Shown: piece after piece, positions 1 through 7,154 of the stretch | Numbering within the stretch: the first letter of the stretch is position 1 | Layout of the letters: every line of letters begins with the position of its first letter | NCBI GenBank assembly: GCA_011391455.1 | Contig: JAABQN010000007.1 | Coordinates: 1-22,220 of the forward strand | Direction: 5' to 3' | Origin: Nitrospiraceae bacterium | GTDB lineage: Bacteria; Nitrospirota; Nitrospiria; Nitrospirales; Nitrospiraceae | DNA length: 22,220 nucleotides | Notes under the pieces: model-generated | Told to the model about the DNA's origin: nothing | What the model saw: only the letters and a program-made list of their open reading frames with translations | Database searches by the model: none | Translations under genes and position numbers: made by a program

Positions 1-42
1 TCGAAGTTGCCGATCAATTGTAGTTAACCAGGAGGTATTCAC

Positions 43-531
43 ATGACGACCAAGAAGATCAGCGTCACCGCCACCCTACTGCTAAGCGCGCTGACCGTCG
101 TGTTGTTTCAAGTATCAGGGAAAACGGGCGAGGTCTGGGCGGCTGAAGGGTACGACAAAACAGGGAGTCAGGCCCAGCGACCGCATGGAGACGATGCCGA
201 CCTGCCGAACGGTGTGATTGGCGTGTCGCTGCATGTCTGGGCGGAACGTATTGGCGATCCGGCTTCGCTCTACGTCAACCATGTGCATCCGGAGGGGCCT
301 GCACAGCAAGCAGGCCTCAAGCACGGAGATGAAGTGGTGACGGTGAACGGTGCCACAGTCAGCGGTAAAACCTATGAGCATGTGATCAAGATGGTGCGAG
401 GGGAAGTGGGCACAGCAGTGAAACTGGGCGTGAAGGGAGAGGGAGACGTACGCGAGGTTGCGATCACGCGAATGGCCGTCGGAAAACTCTATAAGGGCGA
501 GATGGGATCACATGGTGGGCCGGCGCGATAG
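43..531 (+). CDS. Exported PDZ-domain protein
   Basis: This 162-residue protein starts with a basic N-terminus (TTKK) and a hydrophobic stretch at about residues 7-24. A plausible signal peptidase I site follows VWAA (residue 34), so it is probably periplasmic or surface-exposed. Residues about 55-145 form a single PDZ domain: the GVIGVSLHV carboxylate-loop region, then GPAQQAGLKHGDEVVTVNG, the classic core of HtrA/CtpA-type PDZ domains. There is no protease domain, so it is a stand-alone PDZ module that probably binds C-terminal or unfolded peptide segments; the partner cannot be seen. The start is set by a strong AGGAGG about 7 bases upstream of the ATG. The next gene on the same strand starts 112 bp downstream, so operon membership is uncertain. 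The domain call is firm and the function is not. Confidence 0.88.
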   Translation: MTTKKISVTATLLLSALTVVLFQVSGKTGEVWAAEGYDKTGSQAQRPHGDDADLPNGVIGVSLHVWAERIGDPASLYVNHVHPEGPAQQAGLKHGDEVVTVNGATVSGKTYEHVIKMVRGEVGTAVKLGVKGEGDVREVAITRMAVGKLYKGEMGSHGGPAR

Positions 532-643
532 CTGTGCATCATGCTCAACGCCAGGCGTTCACGCTGAGTCTCATTCGGTCAGATCAAAGTTCGTTTGGTG
601 ATGCACCGCGACCTTACAAGGTTCCAAACAGGAGGGTTCGGTC

Positions 644-1225
644 ATGATTAGGCAAGTCACACAGACAGGCTCTATGCTGCTCATTCTTGTCGCATCACTC
701 TACTCCCCCAACGTAGCAACAGCACATGGAACAGTGAGCGGAGAAGACGACCCCTGCTTGCGCCGAGTCGGTGAGCGAGTGGTGCATTTCAACGCCTATC
801 AGCCGCAATATGAACTGAAAGGTCAGTACTGCACAGACATTCCCCGGGAAGGCGATACCTTCCTGGTCGTGGACCTCGTGGACCCGGCGTTGCGCAATGA
901 GCCGGTCGGTATGCGGGTAGTAAGGGGTACCGATGGAGCAGAAGGTGAGATTGTGGCAGATATTCGTCCGAGCACACACCCGGACGGCGTGCTCCGGGGC
1001 GAAGTCCGTCTGGACGCAGGTCTGTATACAGTCATCCTTGCGACAGAAAAGCAGAATTTGATGAAGCGCCCGCAGTATCTCTTGCGGGTACAGATGACCG
1101 ATTATCAGAAGCTGGTGCGTACCGTAGCAGTACCACTCCTAGGAATGCTGTTAGTGGCCTGGCTCGGGTACAAGCTCGTACGATCGAAATGGATAGGGAA
1201 TTGGCGCAAGGGAAGTATTCAGTGA
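644..1225 (+). CDS. Exported hypothetical protein with C-terminal membrane anchor
   Basis: I do not recognise the family of this 193-residue protein. It has an N-terminal signal peptide (hydrophobic residues about 10-25) with a likely cut after ATA (residue 27), which would leave His28 as the mature N-terminus. The periplasmic part (28-155) looks like a beta-rich domain with two cysteines (Cys38, Cys63) that could form a disulfide. It ends in DAGLYTVILATE, a pattern common in Ig-like periplasmic domains. A transmembrane helix at about 160-178 is followed by a basic tail (KLVRSKW...NWRK), so the anchor should have its C-terminus in the cytoplasm. AGGAGG about 8 bases before the ATG supports the start. 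A free mature N-terminal His could bind copper, as in CopC or LPMO proteins, but that is speculation. Topology is well supported; function is unknown. Confidence 0.8.
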   Translation: MIRQVTQTGSMLLILVASLYSPNVATAHGTVSGEDDPCLRRVGERVVHFNAYQPQYELKGQYCTDIPREGDTFLVVDLVDPALRNEPVGMRVVRGTDGAEGEIVADIRPSTHPDGVLRGEVRLDAGLYTVILATEKQNLMKRPQYLLRVQMTDYQKLVRTVAVPLLGMLLVAWLGYKLVRSKWIGNWRKGSIQ

Positions 1226-1476
1226 AATTCTGAATGCTCTCATTGGAGGGTCACGTTATTCAGTCGTCCTTCGACTTGCAGGAGCGGGCAAACTGGAAGA
1301 GAAATGATCGAGGTCGTCGCGGCGCTTATCCGCTGGCTGGCCTTTGCATCCTGTTCGATCATGACTCGTGGACACGACGATGCTGTTCGTCGCGTATGTA
1401 ACGTGGGCCGAGCCCTTTTTTCGGATGATGACCCGGCAGCGAAGCATTACACCCCTGTACCCTAGGAGTTGCACTG
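1226..1476 (+). other. 251-bp spacer; short ORF with NUDIX-like start
   Basis: No convincing gene lies between the membrane-anchored protein and the photolyase. A 53-codon ORF (1304-1465) begins MIEVVAALIR after a GGAAGAG element. That opening resembles the N-terminus of MutT/NUDIX hydrolases, but nothing after it matches a NUDIX box. It may be a decayed fragment or chance. Its stop codon lies within a base or two of the AGGAG (1464-1468) that serves the photolyase, so if translated it could be a leader ORF. I see no clear promoter or terminator hairpin here. Confidence 0.25.
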
Positions 1477-2925
1477 ATGAGAGGAGTTGTCTGGCTCAGG
1501 CGGGATCTGCGGCTACAAGATCAGCCGGCACTCACTGCCGCCTGCGTAGATTGCACCGATGTCATTCCCCTCTTCGTATTCGACGATCCCCTCTTGGGCT
1601 CTCGACAGTTTGGCTCACCTTGCGTCACCTTCATGGTCTCCTGTCTCGATGAGTTCGCCGGTGCCCTGGCCGCTCGAGGACTTGCCATCCAGTGGCGCCG
1701 AGGGAATCAAATCGAGGAGGTGATCCGTTTCGTTACGGACGTGAAGGCCGATGCGATCTATTGGAATCGTGACTATGAGCCGGCGGCGATCGGTCGAGAT
1801 CGGAAAATCCAGCAGGCGCTCATGGCCCGTGGTGTGGCAGTCCACACGTTCAAAGACCATGTAGTATTTGAAGCTGAAGAAATCAGAGGATCGACGGGAG
1901 ATCCGTTGCAGCGATACAGCGCCTATCGCGCCAGGTGGTGGGCCCGGTGGCACGCCGCGACCCCGCCGCTCCTACCCTCCCCAGCCAGGCTGCTGGGCCA
2001 GCGCGCAGGTGCCCCACCACCCCAGAATGCGCTGCCGACTGCAGAAAATCTCGGCTATCAGACAGCCCCCTTGTTCATCAAACCGGGAGAGAAGGAAGCG
2101 CAGCGACGGCTTCGCTGGTTTCTTGACGGTCCCGTCCACACCTACGTTGAAGGGCGGAATCTCCCCGCGATCGACGGGACATCCAAGCTGTCCCCCCATT
2201 TCCGGTTCGGAACGCTCTCGGTGCGAACTGCCGTGCATGCGGCCTTGGGCACGCTCACCACAGGAGGCCACCGGTCGCGTCGCGATGTGCTCACCTGGGT
2301 CGATGAATTGATCTGGCGTGAGTTTTTCCAACAAATCTTGTCCGCGTTTCCGCAAGTGGTCTCCGGTCCGTTTCGAGGCAAGGACGGATTACCGAGACCC
2401 CGTCCAGCGGGAGCGGAGTGGAATCGTCTCTATGCTGCCTGGTCTGAAGGGCAGACCGGTTATCCGTTGGTGGATGCAGGCATGCGGCAGCTGAACCAGA
2501 CCGGGTGGATGCACAATCGCGTGCGGATGGTCGTGGCATCGTTTCTCATCAAGGATCTCCGGATCGATTGGCAAAGCGGGGAGCGCTATTTCATGCAGCG
2601 GCTCATCGATGCTGATCTTGCAGCCAACAACGGCAATTGGCAATGGGCCTCCTCGACCGGGACGGACTCCATGCCGGGATACAGAATTTTCAATCCCATG
2701 CTGCAGAGCAGGAAATTCGATCCAGAAGGCGTGTACATTCGACAGTATGTACCGGAGCTTGCGGCCGTTCCGGCTGACCGTATTCATGCGCCACATCTGA
2801 TGACCCAGGAAGAACAAGTCGTCACCGGATGCCATATAGGTATAGACTACCCTTTACCCATCGTGGATCACCGGCAAGCCCGCGAGGAATATTTAGCTCT
2901 CGGTAAACTAAAAGGGACGAGATGA
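1477..2925 (+). CDS. phrB: Deoxyribodipyrimidine photo-lyase (class I CPD photolyase)
   Basis: This flavoenzyme repairs UV-induced cyclobutane pyrimidine dimers with light in the cytoplasm. Its 482 residues match the usual 450-490 of class I enzymes. The N-terminal antenna-binding alpha/beta domain starts VVWLRRDLRLQDQPAL (4-19) and contains YWNRDYEP (95-102). The FAD-binding helical domain carries the family signatures: TSKLSPHFRFGTLS (235-248), DELIWREFF (276-284), TGYPLVDAGMRQL (327-339), GWMHNRVRMVVASFL (343-357) and NNGNWQWASSTGTDSMPGYRIFNP (384-407). The last motif reads MPGYRIFNP where many family members have APYFRIFNP. A cryptochrome or (6-4) enzyme is less likely given the bacterial class I pattern. 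AGGAG at 1464-1468 sets the start. The stop overlaps the next start by 4 bp (ATGA), so the two are probably translationally coupled. Confidence 0.96.
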   Translation: MRGVVWLRRDLRLQDQPALTAACVDCTDVIPLFVFDDPLLGSRQFGSPCVTFMVSCLDEFAGALAARGLAIQWRRGNQIEEVIRFVTDVKADAIYWNRDYEPAAIGRDRKIQQALMARGVAVHTFKDHVVFEAEEIRGSTGDPLQRYSAYRARWWARWHAATPPLLPSPARLLGQRAGAPPPQNALPTAENLGYQTAPLFIKPGEKEAQRRLRWFLDGPVHTYVEGRNLPAIDGTSKLSPHFRFGTLSVRTAVHAALGTLTTGGHRSRRDVLTWVDELIWREFFQQILSAFPQVVSGPFRGKDGLPRPRPAGAEWNRLYAAWSEGQTGYPLVDAGMRQLNQTGWMHNRVRMVVASFLIKDLRIDWQSGERYFMQRLIDADLAANNGNWQWASSTGTDSMPGYRIFNPMLQSRKFDPEGVYIRQYVPELAAVPADRIHAPHLMTQEEQVVTGCHIGIDYPLPIVDHRQAREEYLALGKLKGTR

Positions 2926-3875
2926 CAACCGTACCGCTCCGTCTTGGCATCAGCCGTTGTCTCCTAGGAGACGAAGTTCGGTTCGATGGAGGGCATAAGA
3001 GGGACAGTTTTCTGACCGATATATTTGGCCGCTATGTGGAGTGGGTCCCGGTCTGTCCAGAGGTTGAGGCAGGACTGGGCACTCCTCGCGAAGCGATGCG
3101 GCTGGTCGGCGATCCTCAGAATCCCCGACTCGTGACGATCAAGAGTGGGACTGATCACACGCGCGCACTGGAAACGTTGACCACGAATCGTATCGCGCAA
3201 CTCATGGAGCTTGATTTATCCGGGTACGTCTTTAAAAAGGGTTCGCCGAGCTGCGGGATCGAGCGAGTTCGTCTCTACAATGAGGATGGGATACCCAACC
3301 GGAACGGAGTCGGGCTGTTTGCGCGGGCCTTTATCGAACAGTTTCCGTTGATTCCGGTCGAGGAAGAAGGGCGGCTCTGCGAGCCTACACTCAGGGAGAA
3401 TTTTATCGAGCGGGTCTTCTGTTACCGCCGCTGGCAGGATCTCGTGCAGAGTGGCGTCACGAGGCGGGCCCTGGTGCAGTTCCACACGATCCACAAATAT
3501 TTGCTGTTAGCCCATAGCCCACAGCAATACGAAGTGCTCGGGCGGCTGGTCGGTCAGGCGGAGCAGCACCGTCCCAAGGAATTCGCTCACCGGTATGGGG
3601 AACTGTTCATGAAGGCATTGGCCGTGAAGGCGACGGTACGCAAACATGTGAACGTCCTCCAGCACATCCTGGGGTATTTCAAGCAGCGGCTCGGCGCTCA
3701 CGAGAAAGCCGAGCTATTGGGCGTGATCAATGATTATCATCAGGAACTCACGCCCTTGGTTGTCCCTTTGACGCTGATCAAGCACTATGTGAAGATCTTC
3801 GATGTCGGCTACATTCTGAATCAGGTCTATCTCAATCCGCATCCGAAGGAACTCATGTTGCGCAATCATGTGTAG
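2922..3875 (+). CDS. DUF523 (TudS-like) and DUF1722 (YbgA) fusion protein
   Basis: This 317-residue protein fuses two domains. Residues about 6-150 are DUF523, the family that includes the [4Fe-4S] thiouracil desulfidase TudS. Its three signature cysteines are present: Cys13 in SRCLLG, Cys45 in VCPEVEAGLGTPRE and Cys111 in KKGSPSCG. Residues about 190-310 are DUF1722, the YbgA domain, with FHTIHKYLLLAHSPQQYEVLGRLV-type sequence. The fusion is a common bacterial arrangement. In E. coli ybgA lies next to phr, and here too the gene overlaps the photolyase stop by 4 bp, so a role tied to light or nucleotide damage is plausible. The substrate is unknown: desulfurisation of thio-bases or thio-nucleosides is inferred from the first domain only. 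The overlap fixes the start. Confidence 0.9.
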   Translation: MTTVPLRLGISRCLLGDEVRFDGGHKRDSFLTDIFGRYVEWVPVCPEVEAGLGTPREAMRLVGDPQNPRLVTIKSGTDHTRALETLTTNRIAQLMELDLSGYVFKKGSPSCGIERVRLYNEDGIPNRNGVGLFARAFIEQFPLIPVEEEGRLCEPTLRENFIERVFCYRRWQDLVQSGVTRRALVQFHTIHKYLLLAHSPQQYEVLGRLVGQAEQHRPKEFAHRYGELFMKALAVKATVRKHVNVLQHILGYFKQRLGAHEKAELLGVINDYHQELTPLVVPLTLIKHYVKIFDVGYILNQVYLNPHPKELMLRNHV

Positions 3876-3887
3876 AAAGGAAATAGC

Positions 3888-4259
3888 ATGCCGCATGTTG
3901 TCATAGAGGAAGCCGGAGATTTACAGAGCATCTATCAAGCCTTCACTCCGATCATTCAGCGGGCGGGGACCGAGATCCTTAAGGTCCAGGAGTTCTTTCT
4001 CGCACGAAGCGGCAAAGACGCGCTGCTAGAGTCGGTTGCGATCGAAAACGGGGTTGCGTGCACCTTCTTTGTCCAGCTCAAGCTGCACGAAAAGGCCATC
4101 ACTGTGCGTCTCTTGCCTGCCACAGATCCTGAGAAGACCCCCGCGGTGAAAAAGGCGATGGCTCTGGTGGCAGCATTTATTCGGAGAGTGTGCCCGGGCA
4201 GTCACTACGGTAAGACCAACTTACAGGAATATCTAGAGGCAACGACGGATTCAAAGTGA
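3888..4259 (+). CDS. Conserved hypothetical protein, small soluble
   Basis: I do not recognise the family of this 123-residue protein. It has no signal peptide or membrane segment and should be cytoplasmic. The predicted layout is helix-rich at both ends (residues 10-45 and 85-105), with a beta-like middle (ESVAIENGVACTFFVQLKLHEKAITVRLLP). It starts 12 bp after the DUF523/DUF1722 gene with AAGGAA about 6 bases upstream of the ATG, so it is very likely in the same operon. Codon use and GC content match its neighbours, which supports a real gene. Nothing in the sequence indicates catalytic residues. Confidence 0.78.
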   Translation: MPHVVIEEAGDLQSIYQAFTPIIQRAGTEILKVQEFFLARSGKDALLESVAIENGVACTFFVQLKLHEKAITVRLLPATDPEKTPAVKKAMALVAAFIRRVCPGSHYGKTNLQEYLEATTDSK

Positions 4260-4298
4260 GTGAGAACGGATGCGAATATCAACAAGGAGAGCGATGAG

Positions 4299-4808
4299 AT
4301 GGCGACCATGACACGAGGAGTGATTCTAGTTGGTCACGGCGGCATTCCCAAGGGTTGCCCGTCGGAATTGATTACGAAACTGAAACGGTTGGAAGGGCAG
4401 CGGCGAGCAGCAGGCGCGCCGATGTCGGCAGAGGAACATGACTTGGACACAAAAATCCGTCAGTGGCCGAGGACGCCGGAGACGGACCCCTATCAATCGG
4501 GACTGGAGGCGGTGGCGGCTCAATTGCGAGCCAACCTGGGGGACGCGCTTTTTGCCGTTGCCTACAACGAGTTCTGTGCGCCGACCTTGGAAGAATCGGT
4601 GGAAGAGCTGATCAAGAAAGGCGCAACTCACATTACCGTGGCCACGACGATGTTTACGCCGGGCGGTTCTCACTCAGAGGTTGAGATTCCCGAAATTCTC
4701 GACCATCTGCGACCGCAGTATCCCGGGGTCGAACTTCGCTACGCTTGGCCGTTCGACCTGAAGCTTGTCGCAAACACGTTGACGGAGCAGGTGAAACGTT
4801 TTTCTTGA
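4299..4808 (+). CDS. CbiX/SirB-family chelatase-like protein
   Basis: This 169-residue protein belongs to the CbiX/SirB fold, single-domain chelatases that insert Co2+ or Fe2+ into sirohydrochlorin. Family hallmarks are GVILVGHGG with His13 and TTMFTPGGSHSEVEIPEIL with His125, the two metal-ligand histidines, plus the helix ESVEELIKKGATHITV before the second site. About 50 residues between the HGG motif and the first core helix (roughly 18-66, KGCPSEL...WPRTPETDPYQSG) are longer and more charged than in standard CbiX. It may therefore be a divergent paralogue rather than the main cobalamin or sirohaem enzyme. I chose ATG 4299 because AAGGAG lies 9 bases upstream; an in-frame start at 4260 would add 13 residues without homology. 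It sits 39 bp after the previous gene. No other tetrapyrrole gene is in the window. Confidence 0.82.
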   Translation: MATMTRGVILVGHGGIPKGCPSELITKLKRLEGQRRAAGAPMSAEEHDLDTKIRQWPRTPETDPYQSGLEAVAAQLRANLGDALFAVAYNEFCAPTLEESVEELIKKGATHITVATTMFTPGGSHSEVEIPEILDHLRPQYPGVELRYAWPFDLKLVANTLTEQVKRFS

Positions 4809-4846
4809 AATGGGTGACCGGTGGCTATACGGCAAGGAGGAGAGGC

Positions 4847-6052
4847 ATGGGGATGAGGCAGCGAGGACAGGCGCGGGTATTCGTTCTTGGTTTGCTGATG
4901 GCCATAACGTTCGTTGCTTGGGCCGCAGGCCCGGCCCAGGCGCAGCAGAAGAAGATCACCGGTGAAGATGGGGCGCCGATGGTGCTCGTGCCGGCGGGGG
5001 AATTTACCATGGGGAGCAACGATGGTAGTGACGATGAAAAGCCCGTCCATCAGGTCTATCTCGATGCCTATTACCTCGACAAGTATGAAGTGACGGTCGG
5101 GCAGTATGCAAAGTTTCTGGAAGCCACGGGCTTTAACGGGCCGCCGATGTGGACGACCATGGACCAGCCGTCCCATCAGAAGCGCCCGATCGTGAATGTC
5201 GATTGGTCGGATGCGAGTAACTATTGCGAGTGGGCCGGCAAGCGGCTGCCGACGGAGGCGGAATGGGAGAAAGCGGCGAGGGGGACGGATGGGCGTATCT
5301 ATCCCTGGGGCAATGAACCTCCCAATACGCTCCGGGCGAACTATGGGCAGAAGAAGTGGAACAACCATGACACGCTGGTGCCGGTGGGTCAATTGAAAGA
5401 CGGCAAGAGCCCCTACGGGATCTACGATCTGGCGGGGAATGTCTGGGAATGGGTAAGCGACTGGTATGACCCGGACTATTACGCGACCAGCCCCCCTCAG
5501 AACCCGAAGGGGCCGGGAAATGGTAAATACAGAGTGTTACGGGGCGGCTCGTGGGATCTCGCTCCGGAGCACCTGCGATCCACGCGCCGGGATTTCAATA
5601 TACCGTTGGCCCCCACCTATGAATCACCGTCGTACCGGAACTTCAACGGAGGGTTCCGCTGTGCGAAGAATCCCGTGCTGGCTGACCCCGGGGGACTAAT
5701 GACATTGAGTCCGGTTCCGGCCGATTATGCCGACAAACATATGCCGGCTGGCTGGTGGACAGATACTAATATCATCGAGGAGGGAAGGCAGATTTATTCC
5801 CAGGAGGGCTGCCGCAGTTGCCATAAGGACGGCAAACCGGTAAAAAGTGGCGGAGGGCTTCGTGACCCAAAAAACACCAGCCGTTTCTCGGACAGCTACT
5901 GGTTCTGGCGAGTGGCGGAAGGGGTTCCAAAGACGACCATGAAGGCCTGGAAGTCGTACCTCTCAGAAGAGCAGATCTGGCAGGTGATCGCGTTCATACA
6001 TCAGTTCTCACATGGGGGTAAACCTTCCGAACACACCGATTACAAGCCCTGA
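4847..6052 (+). CDS. Exported SUMF1-fold protein fused to a c-type cytochrome domain
   Basis: This 401-residue protein combines a signal peptide (hydrophobic 11-28, cut near AQA at 30-32), a SUMF1/FGE-sulfatase domain (about 43-275) and a C-terminal monohaem cytochrome c domain (about 307-390). SUMF1 motifs are MVLVPAGEFTMGS, DKYEVTVGQYAKFL, GKRLPTEAEWEKAARG, YPWGNEPP, YDLAGNVWEWVSDWY and the ending NGGFRCAKNP. The paired copper-binding cysteines that formylglycine-generating enzymes carry after the GGS motif are absent: GGSWDLAPEHLRST (233-246) has no Cys. FGE activity is therefore unlikely. Haem binds at CRSCH (322-326), and Met365 (TTMKAW) is the likely distal ligand. An electron-transfer role in the periplasm is inferred. 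GGAGGAG about 6 bases before ATG 4847 sets the start. The gene lies 38 bp after the chelatase gene, so probably in the same operon. Confidence 0.9.
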   Translation: MGMRQRGQARVFVLGLLMAITFVAWAAGPAQAQQKKITGEDGAPMVLVPAGEFTMGSNDGSDDEKPVHQVYLDAYYLDKYEVTVGQYAKFLEATGFNGPPMWTTMDQPSHQKRPIVNVDWSDASNYCEWAGKRLPTEAEWEKAARGTDGRIYPWGNEPPNTLRANYGQKKWNNHDTLVPVGQLKDGKSPYGIYDLAGNVWEWVSDWYDPDYYATSPPQNPKGPGNGKYRVLRGGSWDLAPEHLRSTRRDFNIPLAPTYESPSYRNFNGGFRCAKNPVLADPGGLMTLSPVPADYADKHMPAGWWTDTNIIEEGRQIYSQEGCRSCHKDGKPVKSGGGLRDPKNTSRFSDSYWFWRVAEGVPKTTMKAWKSYLSEEQIWQVIAFIHQFSHGGKPSEHTDYKP

Positions 6053-6179
6053 GGTCGTCCGTTCAATAAGGATCGCGTGATGGATTTGCGCGGCTACGGA
6101 GTGGAATTAATTTACGGCGGGATTCTATTTAGGCCATCGCCGAGTGTAGTATGGGCGACCGAATAGTTGAGTGTGTAGG

Positions 6180-6761
6180 ATGCTGCCCCTTAAAATTGAG
6201 TTAGCAAAAGCTTTTCATGAGACCCAATCGTTCAAGTGGGATCCCACGACCGGGTTCACGCTTGCCTCCGGATTGAAGAGTCCTTTCTATGTCGATTGCC
6301 GGTCATTGATGGCCCATCCGGGATCGCGCTGCCTTGTCGCCGGCTTAGCATACGAATCATTGCGGTCGGTCGAACTCGACTGTCTTGGCGGATTGGAAAT
6401 CGGAGCGATTTCCATTGCCACAAGCATCTCGGATTTTGCGTTTGTGGCCCAGCCGAAACGAACGTGGCGGACCTTCGTGGTGCGGAAGCAGGCGAAGGAT
6501 CATGGGCTTGGAAAACTCATCGAAGGATCGTTTCAGCCGGGGGATCGCGCCGTGATCGTGGATGATGTGCTCACAAGCGGGGGTTCGCTTCTCAAGGCTG
6601 TTGCAGCTGCCAGAGGGGCAGGCCTGGCTGTGACGCATGCTCTGGTGATCGTAGATCGGAAGGAACAGGATGGGCGGCGCAAGGTTGAAGCTGAGGGGCT
6701 TACGCTCGTCAGCCTGCTGACTATCGACGATTTAACAAGCGCACCACCAACCCCCTCGTAG
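6180..6761 (+). CDS. pyrE: Orotate phosphoribosyltransferase
   Basis: This enzyme transfers ribose 5-phosphate from PRPP to orotate, giving orotidine 5'-monophosphate in de novo pyrimidine synthesis. The 193 residues fit the usual length. Motifs are FTLASGLKSPFYVDCR (26-41, orotate-binding region), VVRKQAKDHGLGKLIEG (100-116, catalytic lysine/histidine loop) and AVIVDDVLTSGGS (124-136, the PRPP-binding signature with its acidic pair). GTG 6171 would add three residues; I prefer ATG 6180, though no good ribosome-binding site supports either start. The gene is 127 bp after the cytochrome fusion gene and ends 11 bp from a convergent lipoprotein gene, so it may be its own transcription unit. I saw no recognisable PyrR or attenuator structure in the upstream 127 bp. 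Confidence 0.93.
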   Translation: MLPLKIELAKAFHETQSFKWDPTTGFTLASGLKSPFYVDCRSLMAHPGSRCLVAGLAYESLRSVELDCLGGLEIGAISIATSISDFAFVAQPKRTWRTFVVRKQAKDHGLGKLIEGSFQPGDRAVIVDDVLTSGGSLLKAVAAARGAGLAVTHALVIVDRKEQDGRRKVEAEGLTLVSLLTIDDLTSAPPTPS

Positions 6762-6772
6762 CAGAACCACCC

Positions 6773-7081
6773 TTACTTACACTGAAATTGAATGCCCCAC
6801 CGGCGTTCCTGTACGACTTCCTCTGCGCCTGCCATTGGGCTGACTATGCGAGATCGCCCTTTCGTTTCCCCTTCCTGCACGATGGTATAGAGCCCCCCGC
6901 ATTTCTCCTTCATAAGGGCGAGGGCGTCTGTGCGAAAGGAAGAGAGCATCGGTCCTTGCTCTCCTATGAAGGGATAGGCGACAACCCCTCCATCTTCCCG
7001 TTCCTGAAGCAGTTTAGCCCCCTCGCCACAACCGGCTAACGCGATAAGGAAGAGGATGGCGAGGCTTGACCAGATATTCAT
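6773..7081 (-). CDS. Small putative lipoprotein
   Basis: This 102-residue protein begins with a lipoprotein signal peptide: MNIWSS, a hydrophobic run, then the lipobox LAGC with the lipidated cysteine at residue 18. The mature part is soluble and has two further cysteines (Cys61 in KEKCGG and Cys101 in FQCK) that could pair. The pattern MKEKCGGLYTIVQEGETKGR...RRWGIQFQC looks like a small conserved envelope protein, but I cannot name the family. Longer in-frame starts exist up to 7162. I chose the ATG at 7081 because it places the signal peptide at the very N-terminus and leaves room for a divergent promoter. It converges on pyrE with 11 bp between stops and diverges from the rhodanese gene. 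Confidence 0.75.
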   Translation of the reverse strand: MNIWSSLAILFLIALAGCGEGAKLLQEREDGGVVAYPFIGEQGPMLSSFRTDALALMKEKCGGLYTIVQEGETKGRSRIVSPMAGAEEVVQERRWGIQFQCK

Positions 7082-7154
7082 GTAGTCTCTATCATAGCTC
7101 TGCGAGCGATCCCGACGCACGATTCGCGCGCTCTTTGTTGGAAGGAGGCCAATC
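7082..7154. promoter_or_regulatory. Divergent intergenic spacer, probable back-to-back promoters
   Basis: These 73 bp separate the starts of the lipoprotein (-) and rhodanese (+) genes, so both need initiation signals here or nearby. On the - strand a TATGAT (complement of 7091-7096) could be a -10 box, but the hexamer 17 bp upstream is a poor -35. On the + strand only the strong GGAAGGAGG ribosome-binding site of the rhodanese is clear. The promoter call is positional inference. Confidence 0.3.

Noticed and set aside
547..559. AACGCC-A-GGCGTT palindrome as a terminator
   Set aside because: The loop is one base, there is no T-tract after it, and the following gene is on the same strand; too weak to call.
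4739..5392. 217-codon ORF on the - strand
   Set aside because: It lies antisense to the clear SUMF1-cytochrome gene, its protein is Arg/His/Pro-rich and matches no fold; it is a shadow of GC-rich codons.
4847..6052. Annotation as a sulfatase-activating formylglycine-generating enzyme
   Set aside because: The copper-binding cysteines of FGE are missing, and no sulfatase gene is in the window.
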